Below, piece by piece: positions 33,479 through 41,681 of a stretch of 64,000 bases of DNA. The first letter of the stretch is position 1, and the number at the start of each line of letters is the position of its first letter. Under the pieces are notes generated by a model. That model searched no databases, was not told the origin of the DNA, and worked only from the letters and a program-made list of their open reading frames with translations. Both the position numbers and the translations under genes were made by a program. This DNA comes from Butyrivibrio sp. INlla21 (GTDB lineage: Bacteria; Bacillota; Clostridia; Lachnospirales; Lachnospiraceae): positions 62,001-126,000 of the forward strand of contig NZ_FPCC01000008.1 in NCBI RefSeq assembly GCF_900116875.1. The letters run 5' to 3'.

Positions 33479-34264
33479 TTAAAACACACATCTATCCTCT
33501 GTTTTTGTGGAAGAAGCATGTAGTGATAGTCCTAATGATTCAAACCGATCTTTTGATAGCGCAACCAGGCAGCTATGATATATAAATTGTTTCTCATCGC
33601 CATCTGACCACAGTCTTAAAATTGTTTTTAAAGTATTGATTGCGCCTGTTTTTCCCTGCACTATCGCAAAATAATCAATTCCTCTATTTTCATAAAGCAT
33701 TTTAGTGCCTTCACATTCTAAAAGTGTAGTTGCATAAAAAGCGGTTATTTTTATTAACTCATCCTTTATCTCAGAAAAATCTTTATTTCTTTCTGCATCT
33801 ACATGCGCAACTACAATCCCAAGTTTATCCATGATATCTGCTGTATTATCAATATTATTCTCATTGTAGAATTTTCTAGACAAGTCTTTATAATTATTTA
33901 GCAGATAGCCATGTTCAAAAGAATGGAATCGAGGCTTTTTTTCATCCTCCTCAAAGAGTTTGTATCCCTTCTCACGCATAATTAGTGCAAACTCAGTAAT
34001 GGCGCTTCGAAATGAATCTTGATTATCTTTCTCGAAAGCTATTGTCTCATTTAATCCTGCCGCCCTCAGAACAAGTTCATTTTTACCTACAAATTCATAT
34101 TCGATATCAAAGCCTTGAACATATAAATCATCTATTTTTTTCTCATAATTTATGAGTGTTCTCTTATAAAAACCACCAGAAGCAATCTTTCCTATATCAA
34201 ATCCATGTTCTTTAGCCTCTGGCCCCATTATTTCTTTGATAATCTTTTTGTATTGTATGGCCAT
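33479..34264 (-). CDS. Probable immunity protein of the RHS toxin (unknown family)
   Basis: A 261-residue soluble protein with no recognised domain. It begins AIQYKKIIKEIMGPEAKEHG, and residues 30-100 look like an alpha/beta domain; the rest is mostly helical. The ATG at 34264 lies 1 bp after the RHS stop codon, and the Shine-Dalgarno GGAGG is formed by the last Gly codons of the RHS gene, so its translation depends on toxin translation. A gene tightly coupled behind a polymorphic toxin is usually its immunity protein. That role is inferred from position alone. The region is very A+T-rich. Confidence 0.6.
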   Translation of the reverse strand: MAIQYKKIIKEIMGPEAKEHGFDIGKIASGGFYKRTLINYEKKIDDLYVQGFDIEYEFVGKNELVLRAAGLNETIAFEKDNQDSFRSAITEFALIMREKGYKLFEEDEKKPRFHSFEHGYLLNNYKDLSRKFYNENNIDNTADIMDKLGIVVAHVDAERNKDFSEIKDELIKITAFYATTLLECEGTKMLYENRGIDYFAIVQGKTGAINTLKTILRLWSDGDEKQFIYHSCLVALSKDRFESLGLSLHASSTKTEDRCVF

Positions 34265-34265
34265 A

Positions 34266-37200
34266 TTATCCTCCGCAATTCTCATTTACATTAAGTACAC
34301 CCATCAAATTAGTTCCAAGAGAAAGAGCGCCTAATTGATTTGCAAACTTTGATGCATACTCTATCAGTATGGGGGCTAAAGCAATCGCAGCTTCCCCTAA
34401 GGCAGCCGCAACAGCACCTCCAGCTAATAATAATCCCAATACACCTGCAGTAGCTAAAACAGCCTTGCCCACTTGTTTTACACCAGAATAAATATGTTCC
34501 TTATATCTTTCCTCAATTTTTTCTTTGGAACATGATGGAACCTCAATTCTTCGACCATTTGTATCTTTTGTATACTCATAAAAAACTAGTCCTTGATTCT
34601 TTCCTGTACCAGTATAGTAATGAATGTACTGTCCTGGATTTAAAACAGATTCAATATAAACATCATTGAATTTTTCATCATAGTTAATACCTTGATTTGC
34701 ATATTCGCAACCAGTACTAAAACTGTTTCTATCATCAGTATCCCACATTAGAACATACTGAGCTAGTTGCCCTTTTGCCATGGCATTCTTTATTTTTCCT
34801 AATGCCTTAAGTTCAGGATGCTCTTCATAGTACTTGCTATTAGGATCGTAAGTAGAAGGCTTTATTTCATAGATTTCTGCTAAATTTTGATCAGGGTTTG
34901 CTATTAAAATATCAGCTTTTCTCCAAATACTCTGCATACCATTTCTATCCTCAAGAGGAACTTCGCCATGAATAACAAACTCAGCCTTTGCATTAGGTAT
35001 ATTAGCTACAGCATAACCTTCCAGAAATGTGTGCGCTTCTATCCCTTTTCCGAACACTCGAACCCACCATGGGATATTTCCTGTAGGGTCATAGAGTTCT
35101 ATAGGGCTATTATAGCAATATTCATATAAATTCAATGATTCCGGATTACTGATATCCGTGAACATATAACTATCTCTGGAAGCAAATCTTCCTGTATTCG
35201 CATCATAGTACCTTGCCTGAGCATAATAACCATCAGCTATTTCATCGTATTGATAACCGGTAAATGCAAATGGATGAATTATATTACCTTGCTTTGAGTA
35301 GCTTTCCCTATGTCTCTTACCTGTACTGGGATTAAGGCTTCTACCAAACTCATCATAAGCAAAAGCTGACAATACCGAACCGTCTGTACCAGTGAGATAC
35401 ATTCCCGTTCCAAGCTCATCTAACATATAATAATAATCGTTGTCATGTTTTGACATAGAAATTACATTATCATCATATGTATATATCTCTACCTGATCAT
35501 TAACAGAACGTTCAAGCAGATTGTGATATTCTCTTGTTAGATCCAACATATATTCAATGTTTTCTGTTGGATTAATGGCAGAAACGCGCTTTCCTATTCC
35601 ATTATAGCTATATAATGCCTCACCTTTTATCGAATCAGTAACCTTCACAAGCATATTTGTTGCATCATAAATAAATGTCTTTTCTACGACATCATTTACA
35701 ATACTTTGTGATATATTCCCACGATTATCATATGTATATAGTTTATGTTCAAACGGGGAAACTTCCTTATAAAGCCTGTCAAGTTCATCATAACTATATG
35801 TCGTGATATTTCCATCTTCAGTCATTCTGCTTCTATTTCCAAAAGCATCGTAGTTATAGCTCCTTAAAAGTGAACCATTAAGGCTTACGCTAGTAAGTCT
35901 TTTTTCAAGATCATATCCATAGGTATATGTTCCGGACATCTCACTAAAGTTCCTACGAGATCTATCAATACCAGTTCTATTTCCTTGAGCATCATAATTG
36001 TAAATGTATTTATCCAAAAGCCCATTGTCATCATGCATCTCAAGGCTCTTAAGCAGACCTCCGGGAATGTAATCCATGATTTCCCTATTTGAATTAGGAA
36101 GACGTTTTTCAATAAGTCTATCAAACTCATCATAGAAGTAAGAAGTCTTTTTATCACCGCTAATAAGTTCGCTTAATCTGCGCTTATTATCGTAGATATA
36201 ATCTACTTTTTCACCGCTGGGATAAGTAATAGATGATCTCTCATTTACTTTTCCGTAAGTATAAGATACTTTCTTTCCATTATAATCAGTTACAGAAATT
36301 GCTCTTCCAATAACATCTCTCGCAATCTCTGTAATTCCCAACCAATCTGTAAACTTAGTAAGCTTTCCAAGTGCATTGTAAGAAAGCTCTACGCTTCTTC
36401 CATCTGCGTAGTTAATAGAGTTTACACGATTATCCAGATCATATGTATATGTTGTCTTATAATTATCCTTATCTGTCTTTTTAATTAGTCTTCCGTAATG
36501 GTCATACTCAAAAGCTTCAGTGTACCCAAGCGCATCTGTCAACATAGTAAGCTGTCCTGAAAGGTCATAGTCATAGATAGTGACGTGACCATCTTTTCCA
36601 ACCGTAGGGAATATATCACCTTTTCGTTCTTCTTCACTTATAAGACCTTCAGCTCTATGAATGCTCTTAAGATTATCAAGGGCATCATAAGTATAGGCTG
36701 TCTCATTTCCAAGAGCATCAACTACACTCTTAAGGCGCCCTGAAGGTGTATATGTGTAAAGTGTTGTACTTGTTCCATCCGTAACCTTCGTAGCTCTGCC
36801 CATGGCATCATATTCATAAGATATATTTCTACCATCGGAAGCTGTGACATTTAAGATGTGATCACCAAGGTCATATTCATAGCTTATCGTGTATCCGTCA
36901 GAAAAGCGTCTTTTTATAACCCTGCCTGCGAAATCATATCTAAGCCTTTGCTCAAGTTTGTCACAGAAATATATAGCTGATAGTCTTCCGTTTTCATGTT
37001 CAAACCTGCGAACTCTTCCCGCCGCATCAGTTATACTCTCTATATCTCCAAGCTTTGTATATGCATAACTTGTGGTATTTCCAAGAGGATCAATCTCTTT
37101 CACCACTCTTCCAAGAAAATCTACTTCTCTTGTATATCTGTTTCCAAGAGCATCTGTTACTGCTATAAGATTCCTGTTTTCGTCGTACTCATAAGTCTTT

Positions 37201-39836
37201 GTATTTCCAAGAGCATCAGTCTCTGATGTAATATTACCAACGCCGTCATATGTAAGGCTCCGCACCTTGATATCACCATTGTACTGAGCTATAACATTAT
37301 CATTTGCATCATAGTCGTATGAAACTTCTCTGTGTTCAGGATCAGTTACCTTTATAAGCCTCTTTAAAAGGTCATACTCATAGGTTATCTTTCCGCCATT
37401 TGGAAGCGTAACCTCTTCTTCGTCCCAAACCTTGTTATAGCTGATCTTTGTGATCCTTCCTGCTTCATCTGTATATTCTGATGTCTTTCCTATATCGTTA
37501 TAATCCCATGTTTTTGAAGTATTATCAGGATTCTCAACTCTTATGAGCTTTCCGTTTTTATTGTATGAATATCTTGTCTCAAAGCCCATTGGATCTATTG
37601 TCTTAATGATCCTATCCATAGAATCATACTCATAAATGGTTTTTGCACCTAGGGCATTCCTTGTAGAGATGATCCTTCCAAGATCATCCCTCTCATAAAA
37701 GGTTTCTAATCCTTTTTCATCCTTTATATAACAGATATCTCTATTTTTATCATATCTTAGGAAAGTACTTTCACCCTCCGGATTAATTATCCTGTCAATC
37801 TGACCATAGGAGTTGTACAAAAACCTATTCTCTTCAAGGAGCGGATTTATTGAACTTATAAGCTGACCACACTCATCATAAGTATATTTATAAACTGCTC
37901 CGCCCGGAGTTTTTACAACTATAGGTTTTCCCTGTGCGTTGTAGGTTATATTTGTGATATTTCCATTGGCATCAATAACTTTGGTAAGATGCCCCCTGTT
38001 ATCATAGCTAAATCTTGTTATATTACCCTTTTTATCAGTTACAGCAGTCTTCTGATTCTTATCATTATAGGTAAATGTTTCTGATATGCCTTGCTCGGGA
38101 TATCTTGTACCTATGTGCCTGCCAAATTCATCATTAAGGTATTCTGTTACCAGTCCGTTCTGCTCAGTGACTGTCGTTGTCCTATTAGCTTCATCGTATT
38201 TAAACGTGACTACTCCGCCATCGGGAAATTCTTGCTTTGTCACGCGTTTTGCATCATCTATTTCATTTTTAAGGAATATTACTCCTTGAGGATTGGTTAC
38301 TTCATTGATAATTCCGTTCTTATCGTAGTTGTATTTTCGTGTAGTCCCGTCAGGATAAGCAACCACGTTAAGAAGAGTATCTGCATCTCTGCTTACATAC
38401 TCATATTTTACACTTCTACCTGTATTATCTTTCGCGCCGGTTACATAGCCATTTTCATTTATAGTTATCTCAATGTATTTATTCCCGGAAACAATTCTGC
38501 AAAGCCCGTCGTCTAAACGATCAATCCTTGCAAGCTCATTTACCTGATTACCAAAAGCTAAAACGTTGCCAGCTTTATCAAACTCCGTATAGGAACCATC
38601 ATCTTTCACAAGCTTATAACGATCTGGATATTCGAATAGTTCACCCAGTTCACCGTGCTCTTCTACATATTCAATCTTTTTGCTTTCATATTCTTCTCTT
38701 GTAAAGCATCTTCCATCATAGCATCTTACAATCTCAATATTTTCATTATCTTCAATGTCATATCCGTCGTCTGATATATCAGAATCTTTAGTATCGTCAG
38801 AGACTTTTTGGTATCTTCCTTCATGTCCATCAGAAAAGAAAAGCACTATAGTACTATCATCATTCTTATCTTTAGAAATGTGCATATCAAAAAGACTGGT
38901 CCAGCCTTTTCCGAAGAGACCGGATCTGTCACTTTGTGCATTGTAGAATCTTCTGATCGTTAGTGGATATAATCCCTGAATAACAAGATCTTCCCTGTCA
39001 TTTATGTAATTACCATTATTAACATTGACAGGATCCGAAAAGAAAGACTGACAGTTAAAATTACAGCCCATCATAAAACGTTTAAAGCCTGCAAGTGCAG
39101 AGAGCTGAATATTGTCTTTATAATTATTGAAATTTAAATTTATATTCTGCAATGTCTTCGCTGCACCTGTGGTAACGAGATTTAAGTATATATCCTCCAT
39201 CTTAGGATCATATACCTTCATCTTACCAAGCGCTCCGGCTGTTTTACTTACTTCAGTCAGAAAATCGACTACATACTGTTCAAACCCTGTACTATCAATG
39301 TATGCACAGGATTCTTCATCGAATTCCCTAAAATTCTTAATTACGGTATCTATAAATTCGCCATCTCCGCAAAGTTCTTCACTTAATAGTCTGGCTGCCT
39401 TATAACTTGGCTGTGTAAAGCTCCCATATTCGCAAAACTTATCCTGAAGATCAGCTGCCTTTTCCTCAATCTCAATACTTTTAGGTCTAAAAGACATCTC
39501 GTATTTTCTGAATATCTTTTTGATATCTCTTAGAATGTCAGTATCTATCTTAGCCTTGGCAGATATATCTACCACTGCTTTAAATAATTGGTCAACCTCA
39601 AAGTAAAGTTTTACCATTCTTCTTTGTAAAGCATGCAAATCTTTTTGGAATCCAGATTGTTTGATGCTTATAAAATACTTTGAAGCCTCTGCCGCCTTTC
39701 CAACATATGTCTGATTCTCTACATATCTGTTATATGCAAACCCTTGTTGCTCTGCCTTCCTGTTATAATCCCCTATTACAGCTTCAAGTTCATCAATAAA
39801 ATCAGCTATCTTCTTTGCATCGTATCTCTTTCCCAT
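34266..39836 (-). CDS. RHS-repeat polymorphic toxin with T7SS/LXG-like N-terminus
   Basis: An 1856-residue protein. Residues 1-230 are a helical LXG/WXG100-like export domain with no signal peptide. Residues 255-320 are a DUF6531-like RHS entry (FFSDPVNVNNGNYINDRED, then RRFYNAQSDRSGLFGKGW). Residues 450-1500 are YD/RHS repeats, such as YEYDSMDRIIKTID. The core ends at ARYYDANTGRFASRDSY and NLYEYCYNSPIELYDPTG near 1585. The variable tail (1587-1856) has WRKADIL (D1642), AEIYEIKP (E1657, K1659) and KGQLAQYVLMW, a PD-(D/E)XK-nuclease-like set. A Gly/Ala-rich hydrophobic stretch follows at 1790-1825. Two partner genes lie upstream and a coupled gene downstream. The export route is inferred; no T7SS machinery is in the window. 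Confidence 0.88.
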   Translation of the reverse strand: MGKRYDAKKIADFIDELEAVIGDYNRKAEQQGFAYNRYVENQTYVGKAAEASKYFISIKQSGFQKDLHALQRRMVKLYFEVDQLFKAVVDISAKAKIDTDILRDIKKIFRKYEMSFRPKSIEIEEKAADLQDKFCEYGSFTQPSYKAARLLSEELCGDGEFIDTVIKNFREFDEESCAYIDSTGFEQYVVDFLTEVSKTAGALGKMKVYDPKMEDIYLNLVTTGAAKTLQNINLNFNNYKDNIQLSALAGFKRFMMGCNFNCQSFFSDPVNVNNGNYINDREDLVIQGLYPLTIRRFYNAQSDRSGLFGKGWTSLFDMHISKDKNDDSTIVLFFSDGHEGRYQKVSDDTKDSDISDDGYDIEDNENIEIVRCYDGRCFTREEYESKKIEYVEEHGELGELFEYPDRYKLVKDDGSYTEFDKAGNVLAFGNQVNELARIDRLDDGLCRIVSGNKYIEITINENGYVTGAKDNTGRSVKYEYVSRDADTLLNVVAYPDGTTRKYNYDKNGIINEVTNPQGVIFLKNEIDDAKRVTKQEFPDGGVVTFKYDEANRTTTVTEQNGLVTEYLNDEFGRHIGTRYPEQGISETFTYNDKNQKTAVTDKKGNITRFSYDNRGHLTKVIDANGNITNITYNAQGKPIVVKTPGGAVYKYTYDECGQLISSINPLLEENRFLYNSYGQIDRIINPEGESTFLRYDKNRDICYIKDEKGLETFYERDDLGRIISTRNALGAKTIYEYDSMDRIIKTIDPMGFETRYSYNKNGKLIRVENPDNTSKTWDYNDIGKTSEYTDEAGRITKISYNKVWDEEEVTLPNGGKITYEYDLLKRLIKVTDPEHREVSYDYDANDNVIAQYNGDIKVRSLTYDGVGNITSETDALGNTKTYEYDENRNLIAVTDALGNRYTREVDFLGRVVKEIDPLGNTTSYAYTKLGDIESITDAAGRVRRFEHENGRLSAIYFCDKLEQRLRYDFAGRVIKRRFSDGYTISYEYDLGDHILNVTASDGRNISYEYDAMGRATKVTDGTSTTLYTYTPSGRLKSVVDALGNETAYTYDALDNLKSIHRAEGLISEEERKGDIFPTVGKDGHVTIYDYDLSGQLTMLTDALGYTEAFEYDHYGRLIKKTDKDNYKTTYTYDLDNRVNSINYADGRSVELSYNALGKLTKFTDWLGITEIARDVIGRAISVTDYNGKKVSYTYGKVNERSSITYPSGEKVDYIYDNKRRLSELISGDKKTSYFYDEFDRLIEKRLPNSNREIMDYIPGGLLKSLEMHDDNGLLDKYIYNYDAQGNRTGIDRSRRNFSEMSGTYTYGYDLEKRLTSVSLNGSLLRSYNYDAFGNRSRMTEDGNITTYSYDELDRLYKEVSPFEHKLYTYDNRGNISQSIVNDVVEKTFIYDATNMLVKVTDSIKGEALYSYNGIGKRVSAINPTENIEYMLDLTREYHNLLERSVNDQVEIYTYDDNVISMSKHDNDYYYMLDELGTGMYLTGTDGSVLSAFAYDEFGRSLNPSTGKRHRESYSKQGNIIHPFAFTGYQYDEIADGYYAQARYYDANTGRFASRDSYMFTDISNPESLNLYEYCYNSPIELYDPTGNIPWWVRVFGKGIEAHTFLEGYAVANIPNAKAEFVIHGEVPLEDRNGMQSIWRKADILIANPDQNLAEIYEIKPSTYDPNSKYYEEHPELKALGKIKNAMAKGQLAQYVLMWDTDDRNSFSTGCEYANQGINYDEKFNDVYIESVLNPGQYIHYYTGTGKNQGLVFYEYTKDTNGRRIEVPSCSKEKIEERYKEHIYSGVKQVGKAVLATAGVLGLLLAGGAVAAALGEAAIALAPILIEYASKFANQLGALSLGTNLMGVLNVNENCGG

Positions 39837-39851
39837 TTAATATACTCCCCA

Positions 39852-40238
39852 TCATCCTTCTTGTGGTGACATCATTGCATCTCTCTCCGCTCGAAGCGAT
39901 TCGATTTTAGCTTCGCACTCTTTAATCAGTTCCTTGATATTTTCAATCGCAGCAAGAATATCTTCTAAAAGTTTTGCTGTATCAGATAGCCCCACTCCGG
40001 CTTGATGAATCATTTCCGCTCTTAGCTTATCCGCATCACTCTCACATTTCCCCTGCCATTCTCCTGACCACGTCATATCAAAGGAATTAGCTGGATAATA
40101 ATAATCGTTTTCGATACCGGTCTTCCTCTCGCTTATATAATCGTATGCTTCTTCTAATTCGGAAATCTTATCCCAGTATTCCTTAATCTTCTCCTTTAAA
40201 TGCCTTATCTTTTCATTGATTTCATCAATAGTACTCAT
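39852..40238 (-). CDS. T7SS-associated small helical protein (DUF5082/Lap-like)
   Basis: A 128-residue protein made of two coiled-coil helices (STIDEINEKIRHLKEKIKEY to the first turn, then from about residue 70 to 124) around a linker with MTWSGEWQGKCESD, a WxG-type turn. The plan resembles DUF5082 proteins such as B. subtilis YwqH and other small partners of LXG toxins, which bind the toxin N-terminus for type VII export. It lies 15 bp upstream of the RHS gene and 19 bp downstream of another small helical gene. Family naming is tentative; the pairing with an LXG-like toxin is the main evidence. Confidence 0.68.
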   Translation of the reverse strand: MSTIDEINEKIRHLKEKIKEYWDKISELEEAYDYISERKTGIENDYYYPANSFDMTWSGEWQGKCESDADKLRAEMIHQAGVGLSDTAKLLEDILAAIENIKELIKECEAKIESLRAERDAMMSPQEG

Positions 40239-40257
40239 CTTTCATTCCCCACATTTA

Positions 40258-40551
40258 TCATTCGTTAACTTTAAGACTCTTACTTGCTACATCATCAACT
40301 CTTATCATGCTATCTCTCATCTTCAAAAATGCTTCCGGTAAAGCTTCTGCTGATTCTGATCTATAAGCACTTGATGCTTTGTAGACTTTTTTCAATATTT
40401 TCTCCATCTTTTTTCCAACGTCTGTATGATCCCATACTTTTACAGAGCTAAGAGGCTCTTGTGATAGAACAAGATCGGAAGAAGTGTATTTAATTTCATT
40501 GACAATATCTGTAAAGATATTAGTATCCATAAATACTTTATTTTCAGGCAT
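40258..40551 (-). CDS. T7SS-associated small helical protein (YwqI/DUF5344-like)
   Basis: A 97-residue helical protein with no membrane segment or signal peptide. It has an N-terminal extended part (KVFMDTNIFTDIVNEIKYTS) and two helices from residue 45, ending SMIRVDDVASKSLKVNE. Size, helical hairpin plan and position as first gene of a three-gene unit (small, small, toxin) resemble the YwqI/SACOL2603 group next to LXG toxins. The ATG at 40551 has AAGGAG about 9 nt upstream. A good promoter lies at 40601-40629. It probably forms a complex with the next small protein and the RHS N-terminus. Confidence 0.65.
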   Translation of the reverse strand: MPENKVFMDTNIFTDIVNEIKYTSSDLVLSQEPLSSVKVWDHTDVGKKMEKILKKVYKASSAYRSESAEALPEAFLKMRDSMIRVDDVASKSLKVNE

Positions 40552-40600
40552 TCTAGGCTCCTTGTTTTATAAGCACTATACTTGTAACATTTCGATTAAT

Positions 40601-40629
40601 ATTTTAACAATACTATAATCATTTTTCAA
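40601..40629 (-). promoter_or_regulatory. Sigma-A-like promoter of the RHS module
   Basis: On the minus strand the -35 TTGAAA (40624-40629) and -10 TAAAAT (40601-40606) are separated by exactly 17 bp, and each matches consensus at five of six positions or nearly so. The pair lies just inside the right 40-bp terminator repeat and 50 bp upstream of the first partner gene, giving the module its own promoter. Confidence 0.65.
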
Positions 40630-40641
40630 CTTTATTGTGCC

Positions 40642-40681
40642 AAAAAGAGCAATCAGCATTATCGCTGATTGCTCCCGTTAA
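40642..40681 (-). terminator. Intrinsic terminator, right copy of a 40-bp direct repeat
   Basis: Arms GAGCAATCAGC (40647-40657) and GCTGATTGCTC (40664-40674) with loop ATTATC and a five-A tract (40642-40646) that gives a U run in minus-strand RNA. It lies 24 bp after the zinc-ribbon gene and insulates it from the RHS module promoter. Only the loop base 40658 and base 40677 differ from the left copy. Confidence 0.85.
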
Positions 40682-40704
40682 TTTCAATACTTTTTCAATT
40701 CTTT

Positions 40705-41112
40705 TTAAAACTTTGCTCCGCAGCTGGGACAAAATAGGCTTTCTGATGAAGTCTCTGTTCCGCACTGTCCACATTTTTTCATCTCGATATCTTTAACAAT
40801 CTGAGTGTTCTGAGCGTTCTGCCTTACTCCGCTTCTGATAAGAGTAAGGTGCTCAGGTAAGATCTGCACTGCCGCATTAGCTGCAACAGACTTTCCTATC
40901 TCCTTATCAAGCGCATATAACGCTCCGCAGCAAGTTGACTGCGCATAAAACTGTGTGCCCCATCTGAATGTGGGAATAAAGAAAAAGAACGTCAAAACCG
41001 TGTACGTTTTAAAAATATTGTATCTTCCGTAGCTTCCACAGCTTGGACAGATAACCGGTCCTACTGACGGATAATCCTTTCTTTTGGTTTCGGTACCCCA
41101 TACTATAAACAT
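40705..41112 (-). CDS. Zinc-ribbon protein of unknown function
   Basis: A 135-residue protein with two zinc-binding sites. The N-terminal one (CPSCGSYGRYNIF, residues 22-25) continues to STCCGALYAL near residue 60. The C-terminal one is a classic ribbon, KKCGQCGTETSSESLFCPSC. A hydrophobic patch at 38-50 (YTVLTFFFFIPTFRWG) is characteristic of small zinc-ribbon membrane-associated proteins in Firmicutes. AAGGAGGAGA lies just before the ATG. An A/T-rich upstream stretch (41126-41160) may hold a promoter, but no clear hexamer pair is seen. Function unknown. Confidence 0.7.
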   Translation of the reverse strand: MFIVWGTETKRKDYPSVGPVICPSCGSYGRYNIFKTYTVLTFFFFIPTFRWGTQFYAQSTCCGALYALDKEIGKSVAANAAVQILPEHLTLIRSGVRQNAQNTQIVKDIEMKKCGQCGTETSSESLFCPSCGAKF

Positions 41113-41198
41113 AATTCTCTCTCCTCCTTGGATGTTTTATATATATGTATACAACTGACAACATCAAAATGCTGCAGTGAATACTCAAATAACCTTGA

Positions 41199-41660
41199 TC
41201 ATGTTGTTGTCACGGAAAAAAGAATAGTATTTCCGTCAATCCATACCGAGCCCGGATAGTACTCGGGAATTATATCTTTGCAGAAATCCTCCGAGTATTT
41301 CCAGTTGCCTTCACGCTCCTTAATGTTTTCAAATGTCACATCAGGTTCTGCCTCTGTGAAGTCGTAGGATGAAGCGTATTTCTGAGCCACATCGTCCGAC
41401 AACACTATATATCCTTGAAATCTATAATCGGTTGGTCCGGGAACTCTGCTATCTCCGCTACCCAAAGTAACCTGCTCCCACTCGATCTCCGTAGCACCTT
41501 CCAATGAAGGAAACAGCTTCTCAATTGCACTTATATCAGCGCTTACGCTAGATTTAGCCTCCTCGCCGGCTCTTTTACCGTTTGTGCATGCCGTGGCACA
41601 AACGAGCAGTGTCAGCACAAGTATCAGTGTAATTATTGGCTTTATACGCATCTTGTTCAT
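41199..41660 (-). CDS. Lipoprotein of unknown function
   Basis: A 153-residue predicted lipoprotein with signal peptide MRIKPIITLILVLTLLVC and lipobox residues ATAC. The mature domain (from SAIEKLFPSLEGATEIEWEQ) is mixed alpha/beta with no known motif. The frame opens at a GTG at 41672, but AAGGAG overlaps that codon too closely; the ATG at 41660 has AAGGAG 11 nt upstream and is preferred. It follows the large membrane protein by 21 bp and is probably cotranscribed with it. Confidence 0.65.
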   Translation of the reverse strand: MNKMRIKPIITLILVLTLLVCATACTNGKRAGEEAKSSVSADISAIEKLFPSLEGATEIEWEQVTLGSGDSRVPGPTDYRFQGYIVLSDDVAQKYASSYDFTEAEPDVTFENIKEREGNWKYSEDFCKDIIPEYYPGSVWIDGNTILFSVTTT

Positions 41661-41681
41661 TTTACGCAACACTCCTTGAAT

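Noticed and set aside
35200-38500. CRISPR or satellite-type DNA repeat in the RHS gene
   Set aside because: The repeating pattern is the protein-level YD/RHS repeat. At DNA level the units vary in length and sequence and stay in one coding frame.
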